DNA from: Gp1-AA133 sp964641665
Lineage (GTDB): Bacteria; Acidobacteriota; Terriglobia; Terriglobales; Acidobacteriaceae
Assembly (NCBI GenBank): GCA_964641665.1
Contig: CAZXKO010000055.1
Location: forward strand, 1-64,000
Length of the DNA stretch: 64,000 nt
Direction of reading: 5' to 3'
A model generated the notes under the pieces. The model was not told the DNA's origin. It did no database searches and saw only the letters and a list, made by a program, of their open reading frames with translations. Positions within the stretch are counted from its first letter, which is position 1, and every line of letters starts with the position of its first letter. The position numbers and the translations under genes were made by a program. Below are positions 44,279 through 52,193 of this stretch, piece after piece.

Positions 44279-45475
44279 TCACGGGAGATCCAGCCACTTG
44301 GCCAGATTTTGCATCGCCTGCGCCAGATCGTCGAGGAACTGCGCGGCGCGCGCGCCATCCGCCACGCGGTGGTCGACCGAAAGCGTAAGCGAGATCATGG
44401 GGCAGACTACTGCTTTGCCATCTCTCGGCACGACTCGGTCTGCGATGCGGCCAACGGCGAGAATCGCCGCTTGCGGAGCGATGATGATCGCGGTAAATGC
44501 GTCGACGTTGAACATTCCCAGATTGCTGATCGTAAAGGTCCCACCCGACAGGTCTTGTGGACGCAGTTTGCCTGCACGAGCCCGATCCGCCAGATCCTTG
44601 CGTTGGGCCGCGATTTGAATGAAGGGAACTCGGTCGGCATTTGCTAGAACTGGCGCGACGACGCCCTCGTCCACTGCCATCGCCAGGCCAATGTTGATGT
44701 TGTGGTTTTCGCGAACGGTTTCCTCGCTCCAACTGGCGTTGAGCCGGGGATGCTTCGCGAGTACCTTGGCCACCAGAGCGACCAATAAGTCGGTGTGCGT
44801 GATTCGCGGTGTGCCGGTTGCGACGGCGGCTTCTGTCAGTCGCTCCTTAGCATGGTTTAGCGCGGTCGCATCCACTTCGCGGGTCACGAAAAAATGAGGA
44901 ACGCTGGTCCAACTTTGCGTCGTGCGCTCTGCCATCAGCCGCGCGATCGGACTGAGCGTCGCGAGATGCTCCGCCGGTTTTGTCGGCGTTGTTTCCCTCG
45001 ACTGTGCGGCCGCCTGAATATCGGAGGCAAGAATCTCCCCACCGCGACCGGAGCCGCGCACGCTGGCGAGGTCGACGCCTTGCTCTTTGGCCAGGCGACG
45101 AGCCTTCGGAGATATACGTGACGCAGCCGGCGATGCGGCTGTGTGCATTTCCGTGGCTGGAGGGTTCGATGGGAGCGTTGCGGAATCGTGCCGACGGCCG
45201 GATTCGGCGCGAACTTCTTCCGCAGGGGCTACCTCGCCAGGACGCAGAATCCAGGCGATCGTCTGTCCTACAGGAACCTCCGCGCCGGCCTGCGCTTTCA
45301 CGCCTCCCAAGATGCCTTCGCCGGGAGACTCGATTTCCATCACAGCCTTGTCGGTCTCGATCTCCAGAAGTGGTTCGCCCTTCGCTACGCTGTCTCCTTC
45401 TTTTTTGAACCAGGAAATAAGCTTCCCAGTTTCCTGGGCCATTTCGAGAGCGGGCATGACCACGCTGATGGGCAT
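44279..45475 (-). CDS. 2-oxoacid dehydrogenase complex E2 (dihydrolipoamide acyltransferase)
   Basis: This is the acyl-carrying core of a 2-oxoacid dehydrogenase complex. The lipoyl domain (about 1-78) contains EIETDKAVMEIES, with Lys43 as the lipoylation site. A peripheral-subunit-binding domain (about 118-155; SPKARRLAKEQGVDL) follows. The acyltransferase domain (about 170-398) has the catalytic DHRVADG near His369. Length and a single lipoyl domain fit acetoin, pyruvate or branched-chain types. It is the last gene of the operon, 24 bases after the M24 gene. The acyl group handled is not clear from sequence. Confidence 0.93.
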   Translation of the reverse strand: MPISVVMPALEMAQETGKLISWFKKEGDSVAKGEPLLEIETDKAVMEIESPGEGILGGVKAQAGAEVPVGQTIAWILRPGEVAPAEEVRAESGRRHDSATLPSNPPATEMHTAASPAASRISPKARRLAKEQGVDLASVRGSGRGGEILASDIQAAAQSRETTPTKPAEHLATLSPIARLMAERTTQSWTSVPHFFVTREVDATALNHAKERLTEAAVATGTPRITHTDLLVALVAKVLAKHPRLNASWSEETVRENHNINIGLAMAVDEGVVAPVLANADRVPFIQIAAQRKDLADRARAGKLRPQDLSGGTFTISNLGMFNVDAFTAIIIAPQAAILAVGRIADRVVPRDGKAVVCPMISLTLSVDHRVADGARAAQFLDDLAQAMQNLAKWLDLP

Positions 45476-45499
45476 AGGGGGTGGGGAGGGCCTGGGCTC

Positions 45500-46846
45500 C
45501 TAGTCTCCGACTACAACTCTTTCCGTTCGGGCGCTGGCTTCGATCATGTCCTTAACGTGCTGGCTCGGCTCGGCCTCACTCTCGCGCGTAGTGGGCAACG
45601 GACCGTTCACAGTGTAGTAGTGCGCGCCCGCCACCAGCAGTTCTTCCGCCGGGAAGCGTGTGATCACTTCGTGGCCCGTAGGCGTAACGACAATTTCTTC
45701 CTCGATGCGCGCCGCGCTCCAGCCGTCCTTGGACGGCCAGAACGTTTCCAGGGCAAACACCATGCCCGGCGTGATCTCGCAGGGATGTTCGAAGGACACC
45801 AGGCGGCTGATCACCGGCTTCTCCCAGATCGCGAGCCCGATGCCGTGCCCGTATTGCAGAGCAAAAGCCGCTTCTTCATTGGGGAACCCGAACTCGGTTG
45901 CCTTCGGCCAGACGGCTGCGATTTCTGCCGTGGTGCGGCCCGGGCGCACCAGTTCAATCGCCGCATCGAGGTACTCGCGACAGCGCTTATATGCGTCCAC
46001 CATCGCGTGCGAAGCGTATCCGATGGTGAAGCACCGGTAGTAGCAGGTGCGATATCCCATGTGGGAATGCAAAATGTCGTAGTAGACGGGATCACCCGGC
46101 CGAAGAACGCGGTCTGAGAACACATGCGGATGCGGGTTGCAGCGCTCGCCGGAGATGGCGTTCACCGCCTCCACGTATTCAGATCCGAGGTCATACAGGA
46201 CCTTGCTCACCAGACCAACGGCCTGATTCTCGCTCATCCCGGGCTTCATGGCGCGATACAGTTCATCGTATGCTGCATCCACCATCATCGCGGAGGTGTT
46301 GAGCAGAGTAATTTCGTCCTGCGTCTTGATGACGCGCGCTTCCGACATCAGCGCCTGGCCATCCACAACTTCGAGACCTTCCTTCTGCAACGCGAACAAT
46401 ACCGGCGGCTCAATGATGTCGATGCCGACCGGCTCCTGGTGAAGACCCCGCATTTCAAGTTCCAGGCGGATCTTCTTCGCAACATCCTCCGCTCGCCCCA
46501 TCTCTGGCGTCATTGCGCCGCGCAGCATGGAGATGCCGGGGCGCGAACGCTCACCGAGCCAGGGGCAGTGCAGTTGGTGATGCCGTGCGGCCGAGCCGAA
46601 GTCCCACAGGATGGGTTCATCGTTTTGCGGAAGAAGAGTAAAGCGGTTGGCCTTATCCTGTGCCCAAGTGCCAATATGCGTCGCGGTCAGGTAGCGCACA
46701 TTGTTCATGTCGAAACACAGGAGGGAGCCCATCTCCGACCTGGCCAGCATGTCCTTGACGCGCTGCAGGCGTTCGCGGCGCAGGCGATCGAAGTCGACTC
46801 GCTTTTCCCAATCGACGGCCATCGTTCCGTATGTTGGCAGTGCCAT
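45500..46846 (-). CDS. M24-family protein (aminopeptidase P fold; DddP/DoeA-like)
   Basis: This is a pita-bread-fold protein of 448 aa, with a creatinase-like N-terminal domain (about 20-175) and an M24 domain (about 180-410). His334 (GHGIGLAIWE), Glu367 (FALETFW) and the Glu of ARIEEEIVV match metal-ligand positions. The two-Asp segment reads YYDILHSHMGYRTCYY: D257 is present, but the second Asp position is occupied by Cys268. The layout is closer to non-peptidase members such as DMSP lyase DddP or ectoine hydrolase than to Xaa-Pro peptidases. It has an AGGAGG RBS and lies 23 bases after E1 beta, inside the 2-oxoacid dehydrogenase operon. Confidence 0.82.
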   Translation of the reverse strand: MALPTYGTMAVDWEKRVDFDRLRRERLQRVKDMLARSEMGSLLCFDMNNVRYLTATHIGTWAQDKANRFTLLPQNDEPILWDFGSAARHHQLHCPWLGERSRPGISMLRGAMTPEMGRAEDVAKKIRLELEMRGLHQEPVGIDIIEPPVLFALQKEGLEVVDGQALMSEARVIKTQDEITLLNTSAMMVDAAYDELYRAMKPGMSENQAVGLVSKVLYDLGSEYVEAVNAISGERCNPHPHVFSDRVLRPGDPVYYDILHSHMGYRTCYYRCFTIGYASHAMVDAYKRCREYLDAAIELVRPGRTTAEIAAVWPKATEFGFPNEEAAFALQYGHGIGLAIWEKPVISRLVSFEHPCEITPGMVFALETFWPSKDGWSAARIEEEIVVTPTGHEVITRFPAEELLVAGAHYYTVNGPLPTTRESEAEPSQHVKDMIEASARTERVVVGD

Positions 46847-46869
46847 GATGAACCTCCTGTGTGGACCGT

Positions 46870-47865
46870 TCAGGGTCGATTGCAGAGCGCGCGAGCCGCT
46901 TCGAACACGGCGCGATCCGTGGGTACGGTGACATCTTCCAGTGGGGGAGAGAACGGTATGGGTACGTGCATCGCTCCCATCCGCTTGACCGGCGCATCCA
47001 GGTCGTAGAATGCACCCTCTGCAATCACGGATGCAATCTCGGCGGTCACACCATATCGCTCGTAGCCCTCGTCCAACACGATCACGCGCGATGTCTTCCT
47101 GGCAGACTCGATCAGCGTTTTTTCATCGAGCGGCCAGGTCGTGCGCGGGTCGACAACCTCTGCGCTGATGCCCGCGTCTTCCAACAGACTCGCTGCTCCC
47201 AGCGCGACTTGCACCATGCTGCTCGTCGCAACCAAGGTAATGTCATCTCCCGCCCGCTTGATGTCGGCCACGCCCAGCGGAATTGTGTAATCTTCACGGG
47301 GCACCGGGCCCTTGAGCTTGTACATCATCTTGTCTTCGAAGAACACGATCGGGTTTTCGTCGCGGATCGCTGTCTTCAACAGCCCCTTCGCGTCGTACGG
47401 GGTGGAAGGCAAAACAACTTTCAGGCCGGGCACGTGGCTGAACCAGGCATGCAGCGACTGCGAGTGTTGAGCGGCCGAACGGCGAGTAGCGCCCAGCGTC
47501 GTGCGCATTACCATCGGCACCTTCCACGCCCCACCCGACATGTAGTGAACCTTGGCGGCCTGGTTCACCATTTGGTCCATGGTGAGGGTGATGAAGTCGC
47601 CGAACATGATGTCGACGATGGGGCGCAGCCCAGTCATCGCCGCGCCCACTGCCAGCCCGGTAAATCCGGCTTCCGAAATCGGCGTATCCAACACCCGGTC
47701 CTTGCCGAATTCTTCCACCAACCCCGAGAGTACCTTGAAGGGCGTGCCAGCTTCGGCCACGTCCTCGCCCATGATGCAGACAGTGGAGTCTCGGCGCATC
47801 TCCTCCGCCAGCGCTTCCCGGATTGCCTGCGCGAATGTCAGTTCGCGTCCCGCTACCTCAGGCAT
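46870..47865 (-). CDS. 2-oxoacid dehydrogenase E1 beta subunit
   Basis: This is the transketolase-like beta subunit of an alpha2beta2 decarboxylase, 331 aa. Family motifs include VCIMGEDVAEAG, VLDTPISEAGFTGLAVGAA and FGDFITLTMDQMVNQAAK. The C-terminal transketolase domain (about 200-325) contains EVVDPRTTWPLDEKTLIES. It overlaps the E1 alpha stop by 8 bases, so the two subunits are made in step. Similarity of this kind is shared by pyruvate, acetoin and branched-chain enzymes, so the substrate remains open. Confidence 0.93.
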   Translation of the reverse strand: MPEVAGRELTFAQAIREALAEEMRRDSTVCIMGEDVAEAGTPFKVLSGLVEEFGKDRVLDTPISEAGFTGLAVGAAMTGLRPIVDIMFGDFITLTMDQMVNQAAKVHYMSGGAWKVPMVMRTTLGATRRSAAQHSQSLHAWFSHVPGLKVVLPSTPYDAKGLLKTAIRDENPIVFFEDKMMYKLKGPVPREDYTIPLGVADIKRAGDDITLVATSSMVQVALGAASLLEDAGISAEVVDPRTTWPLDEKTLIESARKTSRVIVLDEGYERYGVTAEIASVIAEGAFYDLDAPVKRMGAMHVPIPFSPPLEDVTVPTDRAVFEAARALCNRP

Positions 47866-48853
47866 ATACGTCCTGTTCCGCCGCTTCCGGCTTGGGGTAC
47901 GGAGCGGCCACGGCGAACTCGACCGCCTTATCCATCTCGGTTGTGAGTTCGGACTCGATCTGCGCCAGTTGCGCCTGGTCGGCGATCTTCTGTTCGATCA
48001 TCCAAGCAAGAAAATTCCGGATGGGATCGCGCTCCGTCTTCCAGGCTTGCTCTTCCTGCTTGGAGCGGTAGTACTCGCGGCTGATATCTCCCACATGATG
48101 GCCCCTGTAGCGGTAGGTGTTGGCGAGGAGGAACGCCGGGCCGCCTCCCACACGCGCGCGCTCCACCAGGTGTTTTGCGGTCTCGTGTACACCGCGTACG
48201 TCTTGCCCATCCACCTCGGCGGCCAACAGTCCGAAGGCGGTGGCGCGGGTCAGAATGTCGCCCGCGGTGGTTTCCGAAAAATGGGTGTACTCCGTGTAGA
48301 GATTGTTCTCGCAGACGTAGATGACGGGCAGCTTGAAGAGTTGCGCCAGATTCATGACTTCGTAGAGGCTGCCCTGTCCTAAAGCTCCCTCACCGAAGAA
48401 ACAGACTGCCACTCGACCATTTCCCAGGCGTTTGGACGCGAAGGCCGCCCCAGTGGCGATTCCGACGCTTCCCGCAACGATGGCGTTTGCGCCCATGTTA
48501 CCCGTCGCGGGATCGGCGATGTGCATCGATCCGCCCTTGCCCCGGCAGTAGCCGGCTTCTTTGCCCAGAAGCTCCGCAAACATCCGATCCGGAGATGCCC
48601 CCTTGGCCAGGCAATGACCGTGCCCGCGGTGCGTGCTGGTAATGTAGTCGTCCGCGCGCAGCGCTTCGCAAACACCCACGGCCACCGCTTCCTGGCCAAT
48701 GTAAAGATGGGCCAGGCCGGGCATCAGGGCCCGGGTGTACAGATCGTTCACCCGCTCCTCGAACAGCCGGATCGCCAGCATCTGCCGGTAGAAACGCAGG
48801 TTTGGATCCACACTCGCTGCAGTTACGTTGGAACGCTCGGTGGCGGTGGTCAT
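47858..48853 (-). CDS. 2-oxoacid dehydrogenase E1 alpha subunit
   Basis: This is the thiamine-diphosphate-binding alpha subunit, 331 aa. YRQMLAIRLFEERV, HLYIGQEAVAVGV, STHRGHGHCLAKG and GSMHIADPATGNMGANAIV are characteristic. The ThDP motif is FFGEGALGQG ... CENN (GEG in place of the usual GDG). The C-terminal phosphorylation-loop region reads YRYRGHHVGD. The ATG at 48853 overlaps the stop of the upstream dehydrogenase (ATGA), so the longer frame upstream is rejected. A C-terminal stretch of 30 residues runs to the E1 beta overlap. Confidence 0.93.
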   Translation of the reverse strand: MTTATERSNVTAASVDPNLRFYRQMLAIRLFEERVNDLYTRALMPGLAHLYIGQEAVAVGVCEALRADDYITSTHRGHGHCLAKGASPDRMFAELLGKEAGYCRGKGGSMHIADPATGNMGANAIVAGSVGIATGAAFASKRLGNGRVAVCFFGEGALGQGSLYEVMNLAQLFKLPVIYVCENNLYTEYTHFSETTAGDILTRATAFGLLAAEVDGQDVRGVHETAKHLVERARVGGGPAFLLANTYRYRGHHVGDISREYYRSKQEEQAWKTERDPIRNFLAWMIEQKIADQAQLAQIESELTTEMDKAVEFAVAAPYPKPEAAEQDVYA

Positions 48854-49731
48854 TTTTCCACTCCCGACATGCGCGCCAGAACGTCGAAGACCACGGCGAA
48901 GTCCTTCTTCTCCCAACCCATACCTCGGGCCGCGGTCAGGAACTCGTTGCTCACCGCAGTGGTCGGGACAGGCACGTTCAGCTGCCGTCCCAGTTCCATC
49001 GCGAGCAGCATGTCTTTTTGCATCATGTTGCAGTCGAACCAGGCCTCGTCCGGCTGCTGCAGGATGAACGGACCTCGGTACTGAATCATCGGAGAAGCGA
49101 TCGCGCTGTGGGTGAGGACATCGACCGCAACATCCCGCCGGATGCCGCTTTTCTCGGCCAGCAAAACTCCTTCCGAGAATGCCATCATCTGGACGGCGAG
49201 GCTCAGGTTCACGGCAATCTTCATCGCCAGCGCAAGTCCGTTGTCGCCAACGTGGGTAACTTTCGGACCAATGTCGAGCAGCAAGGGCTTCACCCGCTCG
49301 AACGTTTCCTTGCGCCCGCCCACCATCACCGAGAGCTTGCCTTCCTGCAGAGTGATGACGCTGCCCGAGACCGGTGCGTCGACCATGTCGGCGCCCTTGG
49401 CTCGAACTTTCGTTGAGGTCGCGCGGCTCACCTCCGGGCTCACTGTGCTCATATCGATGAAAAGCTTGCCGGCGCTCAGTCCCGCAACAATTCCGTCTAG
49501 ACCATCCGTCACGGCCGCGATGGCGGCGGCGTTGGTCACCATGGCGAAGGTAACGTCCGCGCTCACGGCCACTGCTCGCGGCGAGTCCGCCCAGCGCATG
49601 CCTTTGTCAATGAGCCATTGCGCCTTCGCACGCGTGCGGTTGTAGCCTGTAACCGTGTGGCCCTTGTCGAGCAGCCGCTTCACCATCTGGCTGCCCATCA
49701 CGCCAAGACCCACAAATCCAAGATTCGCCAT
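48850..49731 (-). CDS. NAD(P)-dependent 3-hydroxyacid dehydrogenase (3-hydroxyisobutyrate dehydrogenase family)
   Basis: This is a beta-hydroxyacid dehydrogenase of 293 aa. The Rossmann motif is FVGLGVMGSQM near residue 5. The substrate-binding block is DAPVSGSV near 118. The catalytic Lys sits in GLALAMKIAVN near 170. Members oxidise 3-hydroxyisobutyrate, 3-hydroxypropionate, tartronate semialdehyde or similar acids. It lies 17 bases after the FadR-type regulator and overlaps E1 alpha, so it is the first enzyme of the operon. Confidence 0.92.
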   Translation of the reverse strand: MANLGFVGLGVMGSQMVKRLLDKGHTVTGYNRTRAKAQWLIDKGMRWADSPRAVAVSADVTFAMVTNAAAIAAVTDGLDGIVAGLSAGKLFIDMSTVSPEVSRATSTKVRAKGADMVDAPVSGSVITLQEGKLSVMVGGRKETFERVKPLLLDIGPKVTHVGDNGLALAMKIAVNLSLAVQMMAFSEGVLLAEKSGIRRDVAVDVLTHSAIASPMIQYRGPFILQQPDEAWFDCNMMQKDMLLAMELGRQLNVPVPTTAVSNEFLTAARGMGWEKKDFAVVFDVLARMSGVEK

Positions 49732-49748
49732 CCGCTCCAGCCTCCAGA

Positions 49749-50522
49749 CTAAGAGCCCGACTTCGGAAGAGAAGTCTCCGCGGCGGCGGAACTCTTCGAG
49801 TCCTCTCGAACTTGTCCGAGGTGATCGCGCATGGCGGCCCGAGCCTTTTCCGGGTCGCGCGCCTCGGTCGCTGCCAGGATGCGCTTGTGATGAAACTGTC
49901 CACGCTCGGGGCCACCGTCGACAGCGAAAATGCGCAGCCGCTGCTGGCGCAGCAATCCCACGATCGAGTCGAGCAGGGAGAGCACCAGCGGATTCCCCGC
50001 CGCCTCGGCCAAGGCAAGGTGAAAATCGAGATCCGCCTCGATGTAGGCGTCAGGATCGTGCAGGCTTCGATCCATGGTTGCGACGGCCTCGCGCATCGTA
50101 GCGAGCAGTTGCTCCTCGATCCGCGCCGCACCCAGAGCCGCGATCTCAGGCTCCAGGATCTGACGCAGTTCCGCGAGATGGACCGACGCTTCTGATCCTT
50201 CCTGCTGTCCGATCCGGACCATCAGGTCTAGCGACTGGCGAATCGCCTGCGAGGTGCCGTCCGTGATAAAGGTCCCGCGGCCCGAGTAGGCTTCGACCAG
50301 TCCTTTTTCGCGGAGCGCCTTTACCGCCTCCCGGACCGCCGTCCGGCTCACACCAAAGTTTTGCGCCAACTCGCGCTCCGCCGGAAGCTGATCTCCCGGC
50401 TTCAGCGCACCTTTAAGAATGGAGTCCTCGATCTGCTGGACGATCTGCTCGTATAAACGCGACGTCCGCACTGCCTTGTATACGGGTTTGTCCCCAAGGG
50501 GAGCGAACAATTCCTTATTCAT
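49749..50522 (-). CDS. FadR/LldR-type GntR transcriptional regulator
   Basis: This is a DNA-binding regulator of 257 aa. The winged-helix domain (about 18-85) shows KPGDQLPAERELAQNFGVSRTAVREAVKAL, the GntR signature. The all-helical FCD ligand-binding domain (about 95-235) has metal-ligand-type His and Asp positions (for example DLDFHLALAEAAGNP). Such proteins usually sense an organic acid and repress the operon they head. It is the first gene of the E1/E2 operon, so that is its likely target. A pair of ATACCA repeats lies about 85-95 bases upstream. Confidence 0.9.
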   Translation of the reverse strand: MNKELFAPLGDKPVYKAVRTSRLYEQIVQQIEDSILKGALKPGDQLPAERELAQNFGVSRTAVREAVKALREKGLVEAYSGRGTFITDGTSQAIRQSLDLMVRIGQQEGSEASVHLAELRQILEPEIAALGAARIEEQLLATMREAVATMDRSLHDPDAYIEADLDFHLALAEAAGNPLVLSLLDSIVGLLRQQRLRIFAVDGGPERGQFHHKRILAATEARDPEKARAAMRDHLGQVREDSKSSAAAETSLPKSGS

Positions 50523-50604
50523 AGCCCGGCTACTTAATGGCGCCCTCTCAGGTCGCCGAAAATCTAAGAGTTGCGATCAACCCAATATTAACGGTCATGC
50601 TATC

Positions 50605-50618
50605 ATACCACCATACCA
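50605..50618 (-). promoter_or_regulatory. candidate operator of the FadR-type regulator
   Basis: ATACCA is repeated at 50605-50610 and 50613-50618 (TGGTATgGTGGTAT-type on the coding strand) in the only gap upstream of the regulator gene. GntR-family operators are often short TGGT/ACCA repeats. This is inference from position; the exact consensus does not match a textbook site. Confidence 0.25.
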
Positions 50619-50652
50619 TTAGAAACGTGAGCGCTGCACCACTCTTCCCAGC

Positions 50653-52017
50653 CTACTGAATCCAAACGGTCTTGATGTTTGTGAACTCTCGAATGCCATG
50701 CGCTCCCAGTTCCCGCCCGTAGCCCGACTGCTTGACACCCCCAAATGGAACGCGCGGATCGGACGCCACCATCTTGTTGATGAACACCATCCCCGCCTCG
50801 AGTTCGTTGATGAAACGCTCACGCTCGGCATCGTTCTGGGTCCAAGCACTCGCCCCCAGCCCGAACCGGCTATCGTTGGCAATGCGAATCGCTTCATCAA
50901 CATCTCTCACGCGAAAGATCGACGCCACCGGGCCGAAAAACTCCTCCTGGTACGCGGGCGAATTCTTCGGGATGTTTGTCAGCACGGTGGGTGCATAGTA
51001 ATTGCCCGGGCGCGGTAGCGGCCGTCCTCCGGTGAGAAGCCGAGCGCCCGCCTCGATGGTCTTGTGCACATCCGCGTCCAATGTGACCACGGCGTCCGCA
51101 GTCGCCAGTGGACCCAACTCCGTCTTCTCCTCCAGCGGGTCACCAATTACGAGCGCTTCCATCCGGCTGACGAACTTGCGCTCGAACGCCTCCGCAATCG
51201 GTTCGGCAACGATGAATCGCTTGGCCGCAATACAGGACTGGCCGTTGTTGATGATCCTGGCTTCGACAGCCGTGGCGACCGCCGCCTCCAGGTCCGCGCT
51301 CGGCATCACAATGAAAGGATCACTGCCTCCCAGTTCGAGCACGACCTTCTTGATCCTCCGGGCCGCCCCCATTCCTACCTGGATTCCCGCCTGCTCGCTC
51401 CCGGTTAGCGTTGCGGCCACAATGCGTGGGTCGGCCAACAGCGCGTCCACCTTGTGCGAGGCGATCAGAAGCGTCTGGAAAGCTCCGTCCGGAAACCCCG
51501 CCGCCCGGAAAATTCCTTCGATCTTGATTGCACACTGCGGAACGTTCGATGCATGCTTGAGCAGCCCAACATTGCCCGCCATCAGCGCCGGGGCCGCGAA
51601 CCGGATCACCTGCCAGAACGGAAAATTCCAAGGCATCACAGCCAGGACGGGTCCGAGCGGCAGGTAGCGAATAAAACTGCGCGTCGCCGATGTCTCCACC
51701 ACTTCGTCCGCCAGAAAGCGCTCGGCGTTCTCCGCGTAGTAGCGGCACGCGGTCGCACACTTGGCCGCCTCGGCCACTGCGGCCCGCAGAGGCTTTCCCA
51801 TCTCGAGCGTCATCAGCCGGCCCAAGGAGTCCTTCTCCCCCTCAAGGATCTCCGCCGCCTTCAGCATTTTTCGCGAGCGCTCGGCAAACGTCGTCTTGCG
51901 GTATTCACGAAAAGTGTCCGCCGCCCCCTGAACCCTCGTCTCCACTTGCGCGTCGGTCAGTTGCTCGAATGTCTTCAGCGTTTGCCCGCTGGCGGGATCA
52001 ATCGTCGCGATTGCCAT
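50653..52017 (-). CDS. NAD(P)-dependent aldehyde dehydrogenase (succinate-semialdehyde dehydrogenase-like)
   Basis: This is an aldehyde dehydrogenase of 454 aa. VMPWNFPFWQVIRFAAPALMAG is the cofactor-site block. VVLELGGSDPF carries the general-base Glu. NNGQSCIAAKRF carries the catalytic Cys. RVPFGGVKQSGYGRELG closes the enzyme. The ATG at 52017 starts the usual region; the longer upstream frame has no support. It sits 130 bases before the FadR-headed operon in the same direction. With the 3-hydroxyacid dehydrogenase it could convert a hydroxy acid to an acid through a semialdehyde. That is an inference from context. Confidence 0.93.
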   Translation of the reverse strand: MAIATIDPASGQTLKTFEQLTDAQVETRVQGAADTFREYRKTTFAERSRKMLKAAEILEGEKDSLGRLMTLEMGKPLRAAVAEAAKCATACRYYAENAERFLADEVVETSATRSFIRYLPLGPVLAVMPWNFPFWQVIRFAAPALMAGNVGLLKHASNVPQCAIKIEGIFRAAGFPDGAFQTLLIASHKVDALLADPRIVAATLTGSEQAGIQVGMGAARRIKKVVLELGGSDPFIVMPSADLEAAVATAVEARIINNGQSCIAAKRFIVAEPIAEAFERKFVSRMEALVIGDPLEEKTELGPLATADAVVTLDADVHKTIEAGARLLTGGRPLPRPGNYYAPTVLTNIPKNSPAYQEEFFGPVASIFRVRDVDEAIRIANDSRFGLGASAWTQNDAERERFINELEAGMVFINKMVASDPRVPFGGVKQSGYGRELGAHGIREFTNIKTVWIQ

Positions 52018-52193
52018 AGCTTCGTCGAGACCTCCGTAATTGTTTCGCTGGCCAATGCAGGAACACCCGGGACTTTGAAGACCACCTTGAGAGACAGCCG
52101 GGGGCAAAATTGGTCAGACCACGATACCACCGAGCCTGATGGTGCCGTCAAGCTCCCTGAATACGGCCCCAATCTCTTGACACGCTGCGTCGT

